This document shows positions 21,846 through 32,089 of a stretch of DNA of 64,000 nucleotides, in pieces; the first letter of the stretch is position 1; each line of letters opens with the position of its first letter. The notes under the pieces were generated by a model. The model ran no database searches and was not told the DNA's origin. It worked only from the letters and a program-made list of their open reading frames with translations. This DNA is from Selaginella moellendorffii (lineage: Eukaryota; Streptophyta; Lycopodiopsida; Selaginellales; Selaginellaceae). The stretch lies in NCBI RefSeq assembly GCF_000143415.4, contig NW_003314266.1, positions 202,709-266,708 of the forward strand, given 5' to 3'. A program made the position numbers and the translations under genes.

Positions 21846-24090
21846 ATGGCGACGACGAAAGGTACGCAATCCTCCTGAGAGCGCTGCTAGATCTAAGCTC
21901 TCTTTTCTAGAGGCCGGATGGTTCTACTTGGACAGCGGCTCCAATCATCGAGGTCCTTTCAAGATCGATCAGCTGCGTGGTATGTTTCTTTTCCCTCTTG
22001 TTCTTCGCGTGTTTAGATGCATCCGCATGGCTATTAAATCTTCGGGAACCTCTTTTTCATCTTCGTGCTGCTTGATTGTTGCGGATTCTTCCAGTCTTGC
22101 ACTTAAGAATAGTGGTACTGGATGATGTTTTGATACAGACTCTAAGGATTTCATCAATGTTCGCATTGTGGTACATGGGTTTTGTCCCCAGACTTATACT
22201 CTGCGGGCGACTTAACTGGAAGCTCGATGGTTTGGGCCGATGGAAGAAGTGAATGGAGCCCTCTCTCGGCCATCCCTGACGTCTACGAGAAAGTTGCTGG
22301 AGGAGCCAAGCCAGGGACTGAAAATGGTAGCGTGGATACTAAAACCACTGCTACTACTACGTCGGAAACCACTGCGGAGGACGACGACGACTTTAGAAAG
22401 TGGCAAGAGGAGATTCGGAAGGCTGAAGAGGAGGCTGCGATGCTAAAGTCTGGAAAAGCACCGAGAGCATCCAACCCGTTCAAGAAGCGAAAGGAGGCTG
22501 ACAAAGATCGTCCGGAAGGATTTCCAGAGGGTGAAGAGCGCTTCACTGATGACGATGGAACAATCTACAACTGGGACAAGAGGAACAAAGTCTGGATACC
22601 CGAGGTAATTTTCCTTGCTTTCCTGTTTTGGATTTTGTTTATCATTTTGCTGGATCTCGACTTCTTCTACTCAGAACGAGGACGCGCCAGCCAGTGCGAA
22701 CTATGCAGCTGCAGAGGAGAATGCCACTCAAGGAGAACAAACCATGCCAGCCAGCAACCACGCATCAAAGCAGACCGCACCGCCTCCAGAAGAGAAAGAA
22801 AAATCCGTAGAGCACCAGGAGGCTGCAATGCCGACTGGAAAGAAGGTATGCGCTGTTTCTGTTTAAAAGGCAAAACTTTTTTCTCTCTTTTCATAGGAGG
22901 CACAACCAGAGCCCGAAAGCTGGTTTGAGCTGAAAGTTAATACCAATGTCTACGTGACCGGGATACCGGAGGATGCTACCGTAGATGAGGTAAATTTTTC
23001 AATCGCGTGATAGACGGCTAGCGAAATCGAGTTTTGCAGGTTGTCGAAGTTTTCTCCAAATGCGGGCTTATTAAAGAGGTCAGTCTTGCGGTCGATGCTG
23101 CATCAGGTTCTCACTTGCTGGTTTGGTTTCCAGGATTTGGAGACGAAGAAGCCTCGTGTTAAACTTTATGTCGACAAGGCTACGGGCATGCAGAAGGGGG
23201 ATGGACTCGTTACATACTTGAAGGTAAATCTATGAACATATCTCTTGTGCCTCTTAAAATATCATCTCTGCCTTAACGAAAAGGAACCATCAGTAGAGCT
23301 AGCTATCAAAATCCTGGACGGCACTCCACTGCGACCCGGGGGAACAAAGCTCATGACTGTGTCATTGGCGCAGTTTCAACAAAAAGGTACGAAGCATTTC
23401 TCCCGTCACCATAAAACGTACCTTTGCTGTTATTTGCAGGCGAGGTTTTCGTCAAGAAACAGACCAACAGGAACAAGAAGAAAAAGATGAAGCAATTGGA
23501 GGAGAAAGCTCTGGGCTGGGGTCAGCTTTTCGTTTGCACTGTTTTAAAAGTTGTTTGACGCTTACTTTCTTTTCATGCAGCTGGCTCGGATGCAAAGAAA
23601 GCACGGCCCATCAGCGTGGTGCTCAAGAACATGTTCTTACCGAAAGAAATCACGGTACTTTCCATAGATTTGGAGAAAAAGCTCTCACGCGCTTCCTTCC
23701 CATGCTTTCAGGATGAACCAACTTTACTTTCCGAGCTGGAAACGGACGTAGGCATCGAGTGCTCGAAAATCGGCACGGTGGAAAAGGTCCGTATCTTCGA
23801 GAGGCATCCGGAGGGAGTAATCGTGGTGAAGTTCAAGAACCGGGAGGAAGGTCTCAGTTGCATCAAGCTGATGGACGGTCGCTGGTAAGAAAAAGAAAAC
23901 CTTTCGTTTTCTCGCTTTGAATTCTTTCTTTTCCAACTCAAAAACTAAACTTCTCCCTCGCAGGTTTGGAGGTAGACAGATCGAAGCAGCCGAAGACGCT
24001 GGATTGGTGGATTACGCGGCGGTGGTGGATCTGGCCGAGGAGGCCGAACGGCTCGAAAAATTTGGAGCTGAGCTAGAGGCCGGACTTTAA
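21846..24090 (+). CDS. HTATSF1/CUS2-like splicing factor (GYF-like + RRM + UHM)
   Basis: Twelve exons: 21846-21861, 21911-21979, 22192-22604, 22675-22845, 22897-22989, 23040-23078, 23134-23223, 23284-23386, 23440-23520, 23581-23654, 23712-23884 and 23964-24090, giving 482 residues. The N-terminal ~55 residues ([17 protein letters not shown]...[18 protein letters not shown]) form a GYF-like module seen in plant Tat-SF1 homologues. A coiled, acidic, Lys-rich linker follows, with a [19 protein letters not shown] segment. RRM1 starts at [18 protein letters not shown]. The second RRM ([10 protein letters not shown]...) ends with GRWFGGR, the R-x-F signature of U2AF-homology motifs that bind the ULM tryptophan of SF3b1. 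The family acts in U2 snRNP/branch-site recognition. The gene shares a 57-bp divergent promoter with peptidyl-tRNA hydrolase. Confidence 0.93.
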
Positions 24091-24779
24091 GAGCTGGGAT
24101 GGATATGGATCGATCAAACAGCGATGGTATAATAGCTGCCTTCACAGTTTTTGCGGAAGAATGTCACACAAAACTGTGTTGTTTTTGTCACCAGAAGTTA
24201 ATGTGGTGGATCTTCCTGGGATCGCGACTGTCTTCAATACATAGATGATCTTGTCAAGCGTAAGATCCACTTCAATGAGCCCAAGAGTCAATAGTAGGAA
24301 GATCACAACCACTGGTATTTAATCGTTTTGTTTACCCGGTAACGTTCTTATTCCTGGGATCGACGATCGCAATCGTGCAACGTGGATTTAGTGTCGCGTC
24401 GCGCCCGTGGCCGCTGGATGCTCTGTTGTTGTTGGTTTAATTGGAACCGGCCGATGCGGACGATCCGGCGGCTGCGAAGCCCTCCCTCCAGCGCTCGATG
24501 TTCTCTCTCCACGACCGGGTGAGAGAGAGGCGGGATTAAAACTTTGGTACCGCATCAGATCTCTACAGCTCCTAGGGTTTGTGGATTTGTGGATTTGTGA
24601 AGCGCGCCAGCTGAGCGGCTATGGCGCCGATCGATATCAGGCAAGCCGCGGGCGCGATGGTCGGTCTGGGTGCTCGCGATGGCCGCATTGAGCTGAGATC
24701 ACCAGTGCGATCGAGGTGAAATTTCTCTGGGGATGTTCTAGGGCGTGGAGAATCCAGGCGCTCGTCATTGCATGGGAGA
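24091..24779 (+). promoter_or_regulatory. intergenic: 3' end of splicing factor, promoter and 5' UTR of formin
   Basis: No extra gene is supported. Sequence upstream of the formin ATG (24780) includes a GC-rich leader with a 'gagagagaggcgg' purine run near 24520. The transcription start could not be placed. Confidence 0.4.
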
Positions 24780-27700
24780 ATGTCGCTTTTTCGCAGATTT
24801 TTCTACCGGAGGCCCCCCGATGGGCTCCTGGAGATATCCGAGAGGGTTTTCGGTAAGCGCTCGTCCTTGATCCATTTCAATCTCTAGCGCATTCATCCAT
24901 TCTTTCTTGTGCTTCTGTGGATCCAGTCTTTGACTCGTGCTTCTCCACCGACGTCTTCGAGGAGGAGACTTACAAGCTCTATTTGCGCCAGATCGCTATG
25001 CAAATCCACGAGCAGTTCCCCGACTCGTCCTTCCTCGTCTTTAACTTTCGCGAGGGCGAGAGGAAGAGCCAGCTGACCGAGATGCTATCGCAGTACGAGA
25101 TGACCGTGATGGACTATCCACGCCAGTACGAGGGCTGCCCGATTCTTCCCATGGAGATGATCCACCACTTCTTGCGATCCAGCGATAGCTGGCTCTCGCT
25201 CGAGGGGCAGCAAAACATCGTCTTGATGCACTGCGAGAGGGGGGGATGGCCGCTGCTGGCGTTCATTCTCGCCAGCTTTCTCATCTACAGGAAGATGTAC
25301 ACGGGCGAATTCAAGACGCTCGATATGCTCCACCGCGAGGCTCCAAAGGGATTGATGCAGCTGCTCACACCTCTCAACCCGATGCCATCACAGCTAAGAT
25401 ATCTCCAGTACGTTGCTAGGAGGAACAACTCTCCGGAGTGGCCACCCCCGGATCGCTCGCTCAGCCTCGACTGCCTCATTCTCAGGGTGGTGCCTACTTT
25501 CGACGCCGACGGTGGATGCCGGCCCCTCGTCCGGATTTATGGAAGAGATCCCCGATCAAAGGCAGGGAACAGGACGACGAGAATGCTCTTTGCCTTGGGA
25601 AAGAAGAACAAGTCTGTCCGACACTATCGACAGGTAAGTTTGTGAACTTGCTGTTTCTTGTTCTTGCTTTGATCTCTTGTGTAACGCTCTCTTTTGTGTT
25701 CCAGACAGATTGTGATGTGGTCAAGATCGACGTACAGTGTGCTGTGCAAGGGGACGTGGTTCTCGAGTGCATCCACTTGGACTTGGAGTCGGACCGGGAG
25801 GAGATGATGTTCCGTGTCATGTTTAACACCGCTTTCATCCGCTCCAACATCCTGATGCTCAACCGGGACGACATTGACATACTTTGGAACGGGAAGGAGC
25901 GCTTCTCCAAGGACTTTCGAGCAGAGGTAAGCAAGCTCAACCAATCGTGGCAAAATTGATCTCTTCTTTGTTAGGTGCTTTTTGGCGAGACGGATGGATT
26001 TTCGTCCCCTGTGGCTCCTGTGCCGTCGCTGATAGAAGATAACGGTGGCTTGCCAATGGAAGCTTTTGCCAAGGTCCAGGAGCTCTTCAGTAGCGGGGAC
26101 TGGCTAGACGGTGGTGGAGATGCGGCATTGAAGTTTCTCCAGCAGCTGACCACGGTTGGCAATGATAGGAGGTTGACAATGGATCGAGCAGCACTAACAA
26201 CGGCGGACAACGAGTGGACAATTATACCGAGCACCACCGCCACCTCCTTACCCCTAACCGACGACGATCACAACGGGACGAGTCCAACGTCATCGTCCAA
26301 CTCTAGCTTCGCACCAGGTACTCCTTCGCCACCTCCTCCCCCGCCACTTCCATCACCTCCGAGGTTGGCCATTTCGCGTTCTCCACCTCCTGCTCCACCA
26401 CCACCAGTTTCTGTTACTGGTCGTCCCCCTCCTCCGCCACCTCCACCACCTCCGTTCAAGCTTCCAAGTTCTACTGCTGGAGCTACTGCAAAGCCACAAC
26501 CGCCACCGCCACCGCCACCTCCACCTCCTCCACCGTTTCCTCGAGGGAATTTAGGTGCCCCACCTCCGCCTCCACCACCGTTGCCTCGAGGGAATTCAGC
26601 TGCACCACCACCTCCGCCTCCTCCACCGTTGCCTCGATGGAATTCAGCTGCACCACCTCCGCCTCCTCCACCACTGCCTCGAGGAAATTCATCTGCACCG
26701 CCGCCTCCGCCTCCCCCACCTCCTCCGTTGCCTCGAGGAAATTCGGCTGCACCACCACCACCACCACCGCCTCCACCACTCCCTCGTGGCAATGCCGCTC
26801 CTCCACCGCCACGTCCAGTCCCTACTGCCCCTCCTCCACCTCCTCTTCCACAAGCTGCAAGGCCTCTAGCTTCATCAAGCTCACCACCGCCGCCGCCGCC
26901 TTTACCGGGAATGCGAGGCACTCCTCCGCCTCCACCTCCGCCTTTGAAAGGACCGCCTCCACCTCCGCCTCCTCCTCTGGGGACGAAGTCACCATTGCCT
27001 GGTGCACCACCTCCTCCGCCACCTGCATTGGGGAGAGGACGAGGTAGTAGTCCTTTGACACCTTCGCCTCCTGGTGGTCGAGGCCGAGGACAGAATACTC
27101 TAGAATCTGCTACGCCGAAGAAGACCTCTCTGAAGCCATACCACTGGGTAAAGGTTACACGGGCTATGCAGGGCAGTCTATGGGCGGAGCAGAAGCAGTC
27201 AAGGTATGTCTTGGCTCTTTTTTATTCACGTGCTCACATGTTTTTGTGCGTGGTAGGCAACCTGAATTTGACATGAACGAGCTAGAGAACCTTTTCTCGA
27301 ACGCTGTTCCAAATGCTGCTGTGGGTGGTGAGAGAGCGGGTGGTCGTCGTGCATCTCTAGTTCCCAAGCAGGAAAAAGTGCTCCTGGTAAGCTACCTTTC
27401 GTAGTAGAGGCGGAGGTCTCACTCTGTTTTATGCAGATTGATCTTAGACGATCGTATAATTGCGAGATAATGCTGACAAAAGTGAAGATGCCACTGCCGG
27501 AAGTTGTTGTAAGTTGCTCTCTACATTATGCAATGTGGTTTTTACTTCCAACTCTCAGAAAGCAATACTAGCGTTGGATGGGACGGTACTGGATGTTGAT
27601 CAGGTTGATAATCTGATCAAGTTTTGTCCAACGAAGGAGGAGATGGAAACGCTCAAGGTTTTATTTCCAGACATGTTCTTGACATCTAGCTTACTCGCTT

Positions 27701-29057
27701 GTCATTTTTCAGAACTACACGGGCGATAAAGAATGTCTGGGCAAATGTGAGCAGGTTTGTCCCGCTTTGTCCGCCACAGCATCGTTTATTGAGCAACATG
27801 TTTGTTTTTGCAGTATTTTCTGGAAATGATGAAAGTTCCTCGGGTGGAGTCCAAATTGAGGGTTTTTTCTTTTAAACTTCAGTTCACGTCTCAGGTTTGG
27901 TCAGCATATATTTTGTCCACGCTTTCAAACATTGATCTTAGGTGCTAGATTTACGGGAAAATCTGGTAGTAGTCAATGAAGCTTCAGCAGAGGTAATCTC
28001 CCACTGTTTTTGTAAGTAGCCTGAAGCCGGATTTTTGCAGGTGAAAGAGTCTGCTAAGCTTAAAAGAGTAATGCAAACGGTTCTATCCTTGGGAAATGCG
28101 CTAAACCAAGGAACTGCTAGAGGTAAGGCCTGTGCTGGGGAACTTGAGCTAACTATATGTTGAGCTAACATTCCAGGGGCGGCGATTGGATTCAGGCTCG
28201 ATAGTCTACTTAAGCTGACAGAGACTCGAGCTCGTAATTCTAAAACTACGTTATTACACTATTTGTGTAAAGTAAGTACCATGCAACTGCGTGTTTTTGG
28301 CTTTGCTTACACTTGATGTCGGTGGCAGATTGTATCTGAGAAAATGCCCGAAATACTTGATTTTGACAAGGAATTGCTTCACCTTGAAGCAGCCACCAAG
28401 GTTTCTATCTTTTTTCACTTCAATGTATTTGTCTTGGTTTTCTGACGTGTGTGGCAGATTCAATTGAAAGCCCTTGCAGAAGAAATGCAAGCCGTAAGCA
28501 AAGGCCTGGAAAAGGTTGAGCAGGAATTGACAGCATCTGAAAACGATGGAGCCGTGTCCGATGGGTTTCGGAAGGTGATACTGATTATGATCTCTGTCTT
28601 GCAAGCATTGTGCTAATAATGTTTTCTTTGCACACACAGAGCTTGAAGAGTTTCCTTGATACAGCGGAGGCGGACGTGAGAACACTGGCGTCGTTGTACT
28701 CTGAAGTGGTAAGAGATGAGCAAGTTTGTTGAAGTGATAAGCAAGCTTCACTGTTGTGCAGGGCCGGAATGCTGATTCCTTGGCACGCTACTTCAACGAA
28801 GACCCCGCTCGATGTCCATTTGAGCAAGGTACTTAGCATTTGGTATATAGCGCCTGACTTGAGTTCTCTTGGTTTTTGGTGCAGCGGTGTCGATCATTTT
28901 TAATTTCATCGTGATGTTCAAGCGTGCATTGGAAGAGAATAGCAAGCAAGCGGAGATGGACAGGAAGAAAGCCGAGAAGGAGGAGAAAGACAAGATTCTC
29001 CCGCTGAGAAGGGAGCTGGATGGGCTACTCTCGCCCCGGCGAAGCAGGGCGGCGTGA
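24780..29057 (+). CDS. class II formin (PTEN-like + FH1 + FH2)
   Basis: Seventeen exons: 24780-24852, 24927-25633, 25705-25926, 25975-27203, 27257-27386, 27437-27508, 27559-27657, 27713-27754, 27814-27894, 27942-27992, 28041-28122, 28177-28271, 28329-28400, 28458-28574, 28640-28708, 28762-28828 and 28885-29057. These give 1126 residues with all phases consistent. Residues ~1-330 are the PTEN-like phosphatase plus C2 unit of plant class II formins (FYRRPPDGLLEISERV..., HCERGGWPLLAF). The catalytic CX5R loop is not intact, because Cys is followed by ERGGW and no Arg falls five residues later. FH1 (~450-700) holds many runs of 5-11 prolines for profilin-actin. FH2 starts at LKPYHWVKV (~720) with RSYNCEIMLTKV, LSLGNALNQGT and the final coiled segment. 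Class II formins nucleate and elongate actin filaments. The 3' exon has a decayed copy at ~35090-35210. Confidence 0.95.
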
Positions 29058-29085
29058 CCATTTAAGTTTGGAGATTTGATCGATC

Positions 29086-29104
29086 GAGAGAGAGAGAGAG
29101 AGCG
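29086..29104 (+). repeat. GA microsatellite in formin 3' UTR
   Basis: A run of GA dinucleotides lies directly after the formin stop codon (29057). It is probably transcribed as 3' UTR and has no evident function. Confidence 0.7.
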
Positions 29105-29379
29105 CTTTGTTGTTTGTACATTGATTCTTCCGGATAAATTTCACAAGAAACAAAATACTTCAAGAAATTGAAAATGTGGAAAAGAATTTTTCGCAAAACC
29201 TCATGGGTCGGAATATGACTTATACTTCGAGACACACAGACGGGTCATCAGATGCATACTCTACAACCCAGGAAGTAATAGCAGCGAAATCGCCGCACTG
29301 TTTAAATAAAAGACTTTCAATTGCGGTTGGGCATGTGGGATAATTGAGCTTTGCCCTAGGCCTAGTTGAGTTTAGCGCA

Positions 29380-29560
29380 GATTAGAGCAAGCATAACTCC
29401 CCTCCGGTTTCCGGTTTGAGGTGGCCTTGGCCTTGAGAATCATCCTCAGAACGTGAAAGAGATTGTTCGTGAAGCCCCCAAACTCTGGCTTGGGCCGATA
29501 GACGGGCAGCTTCTCGCGTTCATGGTGTGTGCCGTCTCGTGTCCAAACTGCGGCACCCGA
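29380..29560 (-). repeat. dispersed repeat copy shared with ~46390-46470
   Basis: The segment containing 'gggccgatagacgggca' preceded by 'gtgaagcccccaa' recurs at ~46400-46450. On the minus strand both read (K)LPVYRP..E.GGF, so the repeat may derive from a gene exon that I cannot name. Confidence 0.5.
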
Positions 29561-29939
29561 GGTGGCAACGTTTTTAAAAGAAAAAGAGAGCGCGAAACAA
29601 GGTGTATCAGGGTTTGCTCCAAGCCAGAAGAGGAAGCTCGAAAGAATGGTGAGGGAAGCGCATGGTAAGGAGGCTATCTGGCCCCAAACATTTGGCAGAA
29701 TAGAGAGTGGCGAAATTTTAGACCTTCTGCGATTGAACATGTGAGGTTTTTTCAAGTGAATAGCGACCTAGGTCAGCTGCTCGTCCCTCTGCCAAATGAA
29801 CATCCTCGAGTCACTGATGTGAATGAGCACAAAACTCCTGCGAAGCGCAGTGATCGTGGCCTTGCCAGGAACATGATGATTGAAATAAACCATTGTTTTC
29901 GCTTGCTTGTTGTTTGTAAGACGGGGTGTGAATTATAGT

Positions 29940-30026
29940 TTGTGTGATACTTCAATGCTTTCTTTTTACAGGAAAGAAATGGGCTTGGATTGACTGCAAC
30001 CGTGAAGGATGCTTGCAAGATCGTCG
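29940..30026 (+). pseudogene. captured exon of the GT29 gene with its splice acceptor
   Basis: This stretch is nearly identical to the reverse complement of ~58375-58455. It contains the end of GT29 intron 2 (gatacttcaatgctttc....acag) and most of exon 3 (encoding [16 protein letters not shown]). Because intron sequence is included, the copy was made at DNA level and not from mRNA. It lies 28 kb from the source gene and is not connected to other GT29 exons here. Confidence 0.85.
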
Positions 30027-30097
30027 TCATGTGTGTTCTTCTTTAAATCAAGCATTCGCATCGAGATTTCGTTTTAAGAGAATCATGAGAACCTGAA

Positions 30098-30163
30098 AAG
30101 GAAGCGATTCTTGAAACTTCTGCAGGCGCACTGCTCGAATGCACTTGCATCAAGAATCGCTTC
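30098..30163. repeat. short inverted repeat
   Basis: 'gaagcgattcttga' and its reverse complement 'tcaagaatcgcttc' flank about 36 bp. The right half with following sequence recurs inverted at ~36595-36660, so it belongs to a dispersed element. Confidence 0.5.
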
Positions 30164-30384
30164 ATTCATTCTAATTGGAAACGGCCACAAACCGATTGGA
30201 GCGATTATCATGAGGACCCAAGAGAAGAGGAGAAAAGGAATCTAAGTGATCTATTCCAACATTGCAAAGAATTTACAGAGGCAGCCCAAGATCCCCATCA
30301 TGCTATGCCGTCTTGGCCGTTTGGGAGGTTGGCTGCTTTGGCTCGCCCATAGCCGCTACCAGCTATGAATGGGGATGGCTGGGT

Positions 30385-30535
30385 AGATCATCGTGTCCTG
30401 GAACTTCATGATCCTGGTGCTCGCGAACCACAAGGAGCTGGCCAGAGCGAAGACCCTCTTCGATGCCATGCCGGAGAGAACCGCCTACTCGTGGAACATC
30501 ATGATCTAAGGGTACGTCGACAACTCGCGAGTAAA
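30385..30535 (+). pseudogene. PPR gene fragment (plus strand)
   Basis: Plus frame reads IVSWNFMILVLANHKELARAKTLFDAMPERTAYSWNIMI followed by a stop, then GYVDNSRVKDAEM. This is the P-L-S repeat pattern of plant PPR proteins (VSWN.MI, LFD.MP, SWN.MI). It is too short and interrupted to be functional. Confidence 0.75.
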
Positions 30536-30650
30536 GGATGCTGAAATGGATCAACTTCCCCTCGTGGAGAGCTGCTAGAGTCGCGCAGGCATCGAGAGCG
30601 CTGGATAGAGATGCGTGGTCCAGCGGCACCGCTTCCAGGTCCATGACTTT
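30536..30650 (-). pseudogene. PPR gene fragment (minus strand)
   Basis: Minus frame reads DLEAVPLDHASLSSALDACATLAALHEGKLIH, the typical PPR segment preceding a new repeat (V..D..S..SALDACA.L..L..GK.IH). It abuts the plus-strand PPR fragment in opposite orientation, showing rearrangement. Confidence 0.7.
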
Positions 30651-31039
30651 GAACAGGTTGAGAGCATGTCACACAATTAGTCCCAAAAGCATAGCTAGAA
30701 TAAGCAAGCACTACTGGCTTACCTTGTGTGTGGGAAGCCCGGCGGGAAGGGGGAGGAGAGAGCTAAATGAGAGTTACTGGCAAAAGGGAAACAGAGTGAG
30801 AGAGCCCTGGGGCTGGCCTGGGCATATTCCGGGGAATGAGCTTTCTCGGTTTCATTGCTTCAGGCCACGGGCGGCTCTATTCTTTTAGAGTCTGTGAAAA
30901 CGAGAATTGGAGCTGCGTCACTTAATAGTGAAATGAAAGCGGGCCGCCAAGGAGTTTTGAATCGTTGATCGTTGCAAGATATTCCATGGGACCTTCGAAT
31001 CGGAGTTTCGCCTCTCTTTAACGGCGTTTAAGACCTGGG

Positions 31040-31200
31040 CATCGGAGTGGCAATCGCTCCCGCCAAGATCTCGTCCCTGTTAATCCAGGGGCTGATCGGA
31101 AACTCGAGAGAATTTGGGAGGTTTCTCTTGGAGAAGTGCGATCGGTCTCCATGCCAGCGCTGGATTGGCAAGATGCCCCAAACTTGCCCAGAGAGGGAAT
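31040..31200 (+). repeat. dispersed repeat, inverted copy at ~35730-35850
   Basis: Sequence containing 'ggcaatcgctcccgccaag', 'gcgatcggtctccatg' and 'attggcaagatgcccca' matches the reverse complement of ~35730-35850. It is part of a larger pair of related segments (29-31 kb and 35-36.8 kb). Confidence 0.7.
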
Positions 31201-31856
31201 CTAGACCGATTGGCAGGAACGGTTTCTGGAGGCATCTAAAACTATGAAAATGTATGCAATGTGTCGCAAAACTAATATATCAAGAGATGTTTTTGGAAGG
31301 ATTCCAAATCAAGATCTAAACTCTCGTGCAACAACGGTGTCTGGTGTCTGCATATGCCCATCCCCGGTATCATCTTTGAATAATTGGCGATGGTAGAAGA
31401 CCCCGCTCCACGAACTTTGGGAAGGGCGCAAGCGTGGGCTCATAGCATCTCATTGTCCTCCATATATTTTACAAGTTTTGAGATCGAAATTTGGACAAGC
31501 TATCGAGATGAGAAACGACGTGATGGGATGCTTTCACAACGTCTTATACCTCGATTAGTGCCTCAGAAAGCGAGAAGCAACTGCGGCTGTTCATGGGCTC
31601 GTCAAGGTGACCGAGCGATCCGGAGCGTTTTCTTCCTCTTGGTCCAGGCGCCTTCAAAAGAGCCTTCGCTGATCAAGAGCAGCGGTCCTGGAGAAATGGA
31701 GACGGTGGCATCGAGCTCAGAAATCTGTGGCACCTTGTCACTCAGCTCTGTAGCAGAGCATGGGGTGACCAGGCGGCGGAGGTTCGAGGAGGCTGGCCCT
31801 TACCGATTCATGGCAAATTTTTTGGAAAAGGATATCCGTTCGGACATCATACCACT

Positions 31857-32066
31857 CGACTGAATTTCCAGGTCTGTAGCTCCATGTATGCTTGGTTTGC
31901 AAATGCCGGGCGAAGCTAGCTACCACGCACATTTTTGGTACTGATCGTCGTTCTGCAGAGCCCACTGCAGAGTTCGTTCCATCCAGATTGATTGCCGGTC
32001 CTGGTTTGAAGCGGTTCAGAGGATCATATTGAGTCAAGAGCATCTGCCATATGTGATCATCTAAGG
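31857..32066 (-). pseudogene. captured last exon of the ricin-B-like lectin
   Basis: Minus strand carries a splice acceptor (atatggcag) followed by MLLTQYDPL, then INLDGTN and, after frame changes, the FARHLQTK segment. It matches exon 6 of the lectin genes at 55938-56186 and 60257-60505. Intron sequence is included, so it is a DNA-level copy. Frame breaks make it non-functional. Confidence 0.85.
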
Positions 32067-32089
32067 TTTGTTTATTTTGCAAAGTTCTT

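Noticed and set aside
26268-26921. Long glycine-rich frame on the minus strand across the formin FH1 region
   Set aside because: It is the antisense shadow of the proline runs of FH1 (CCN codons read as GGN) and has no splice or start support.
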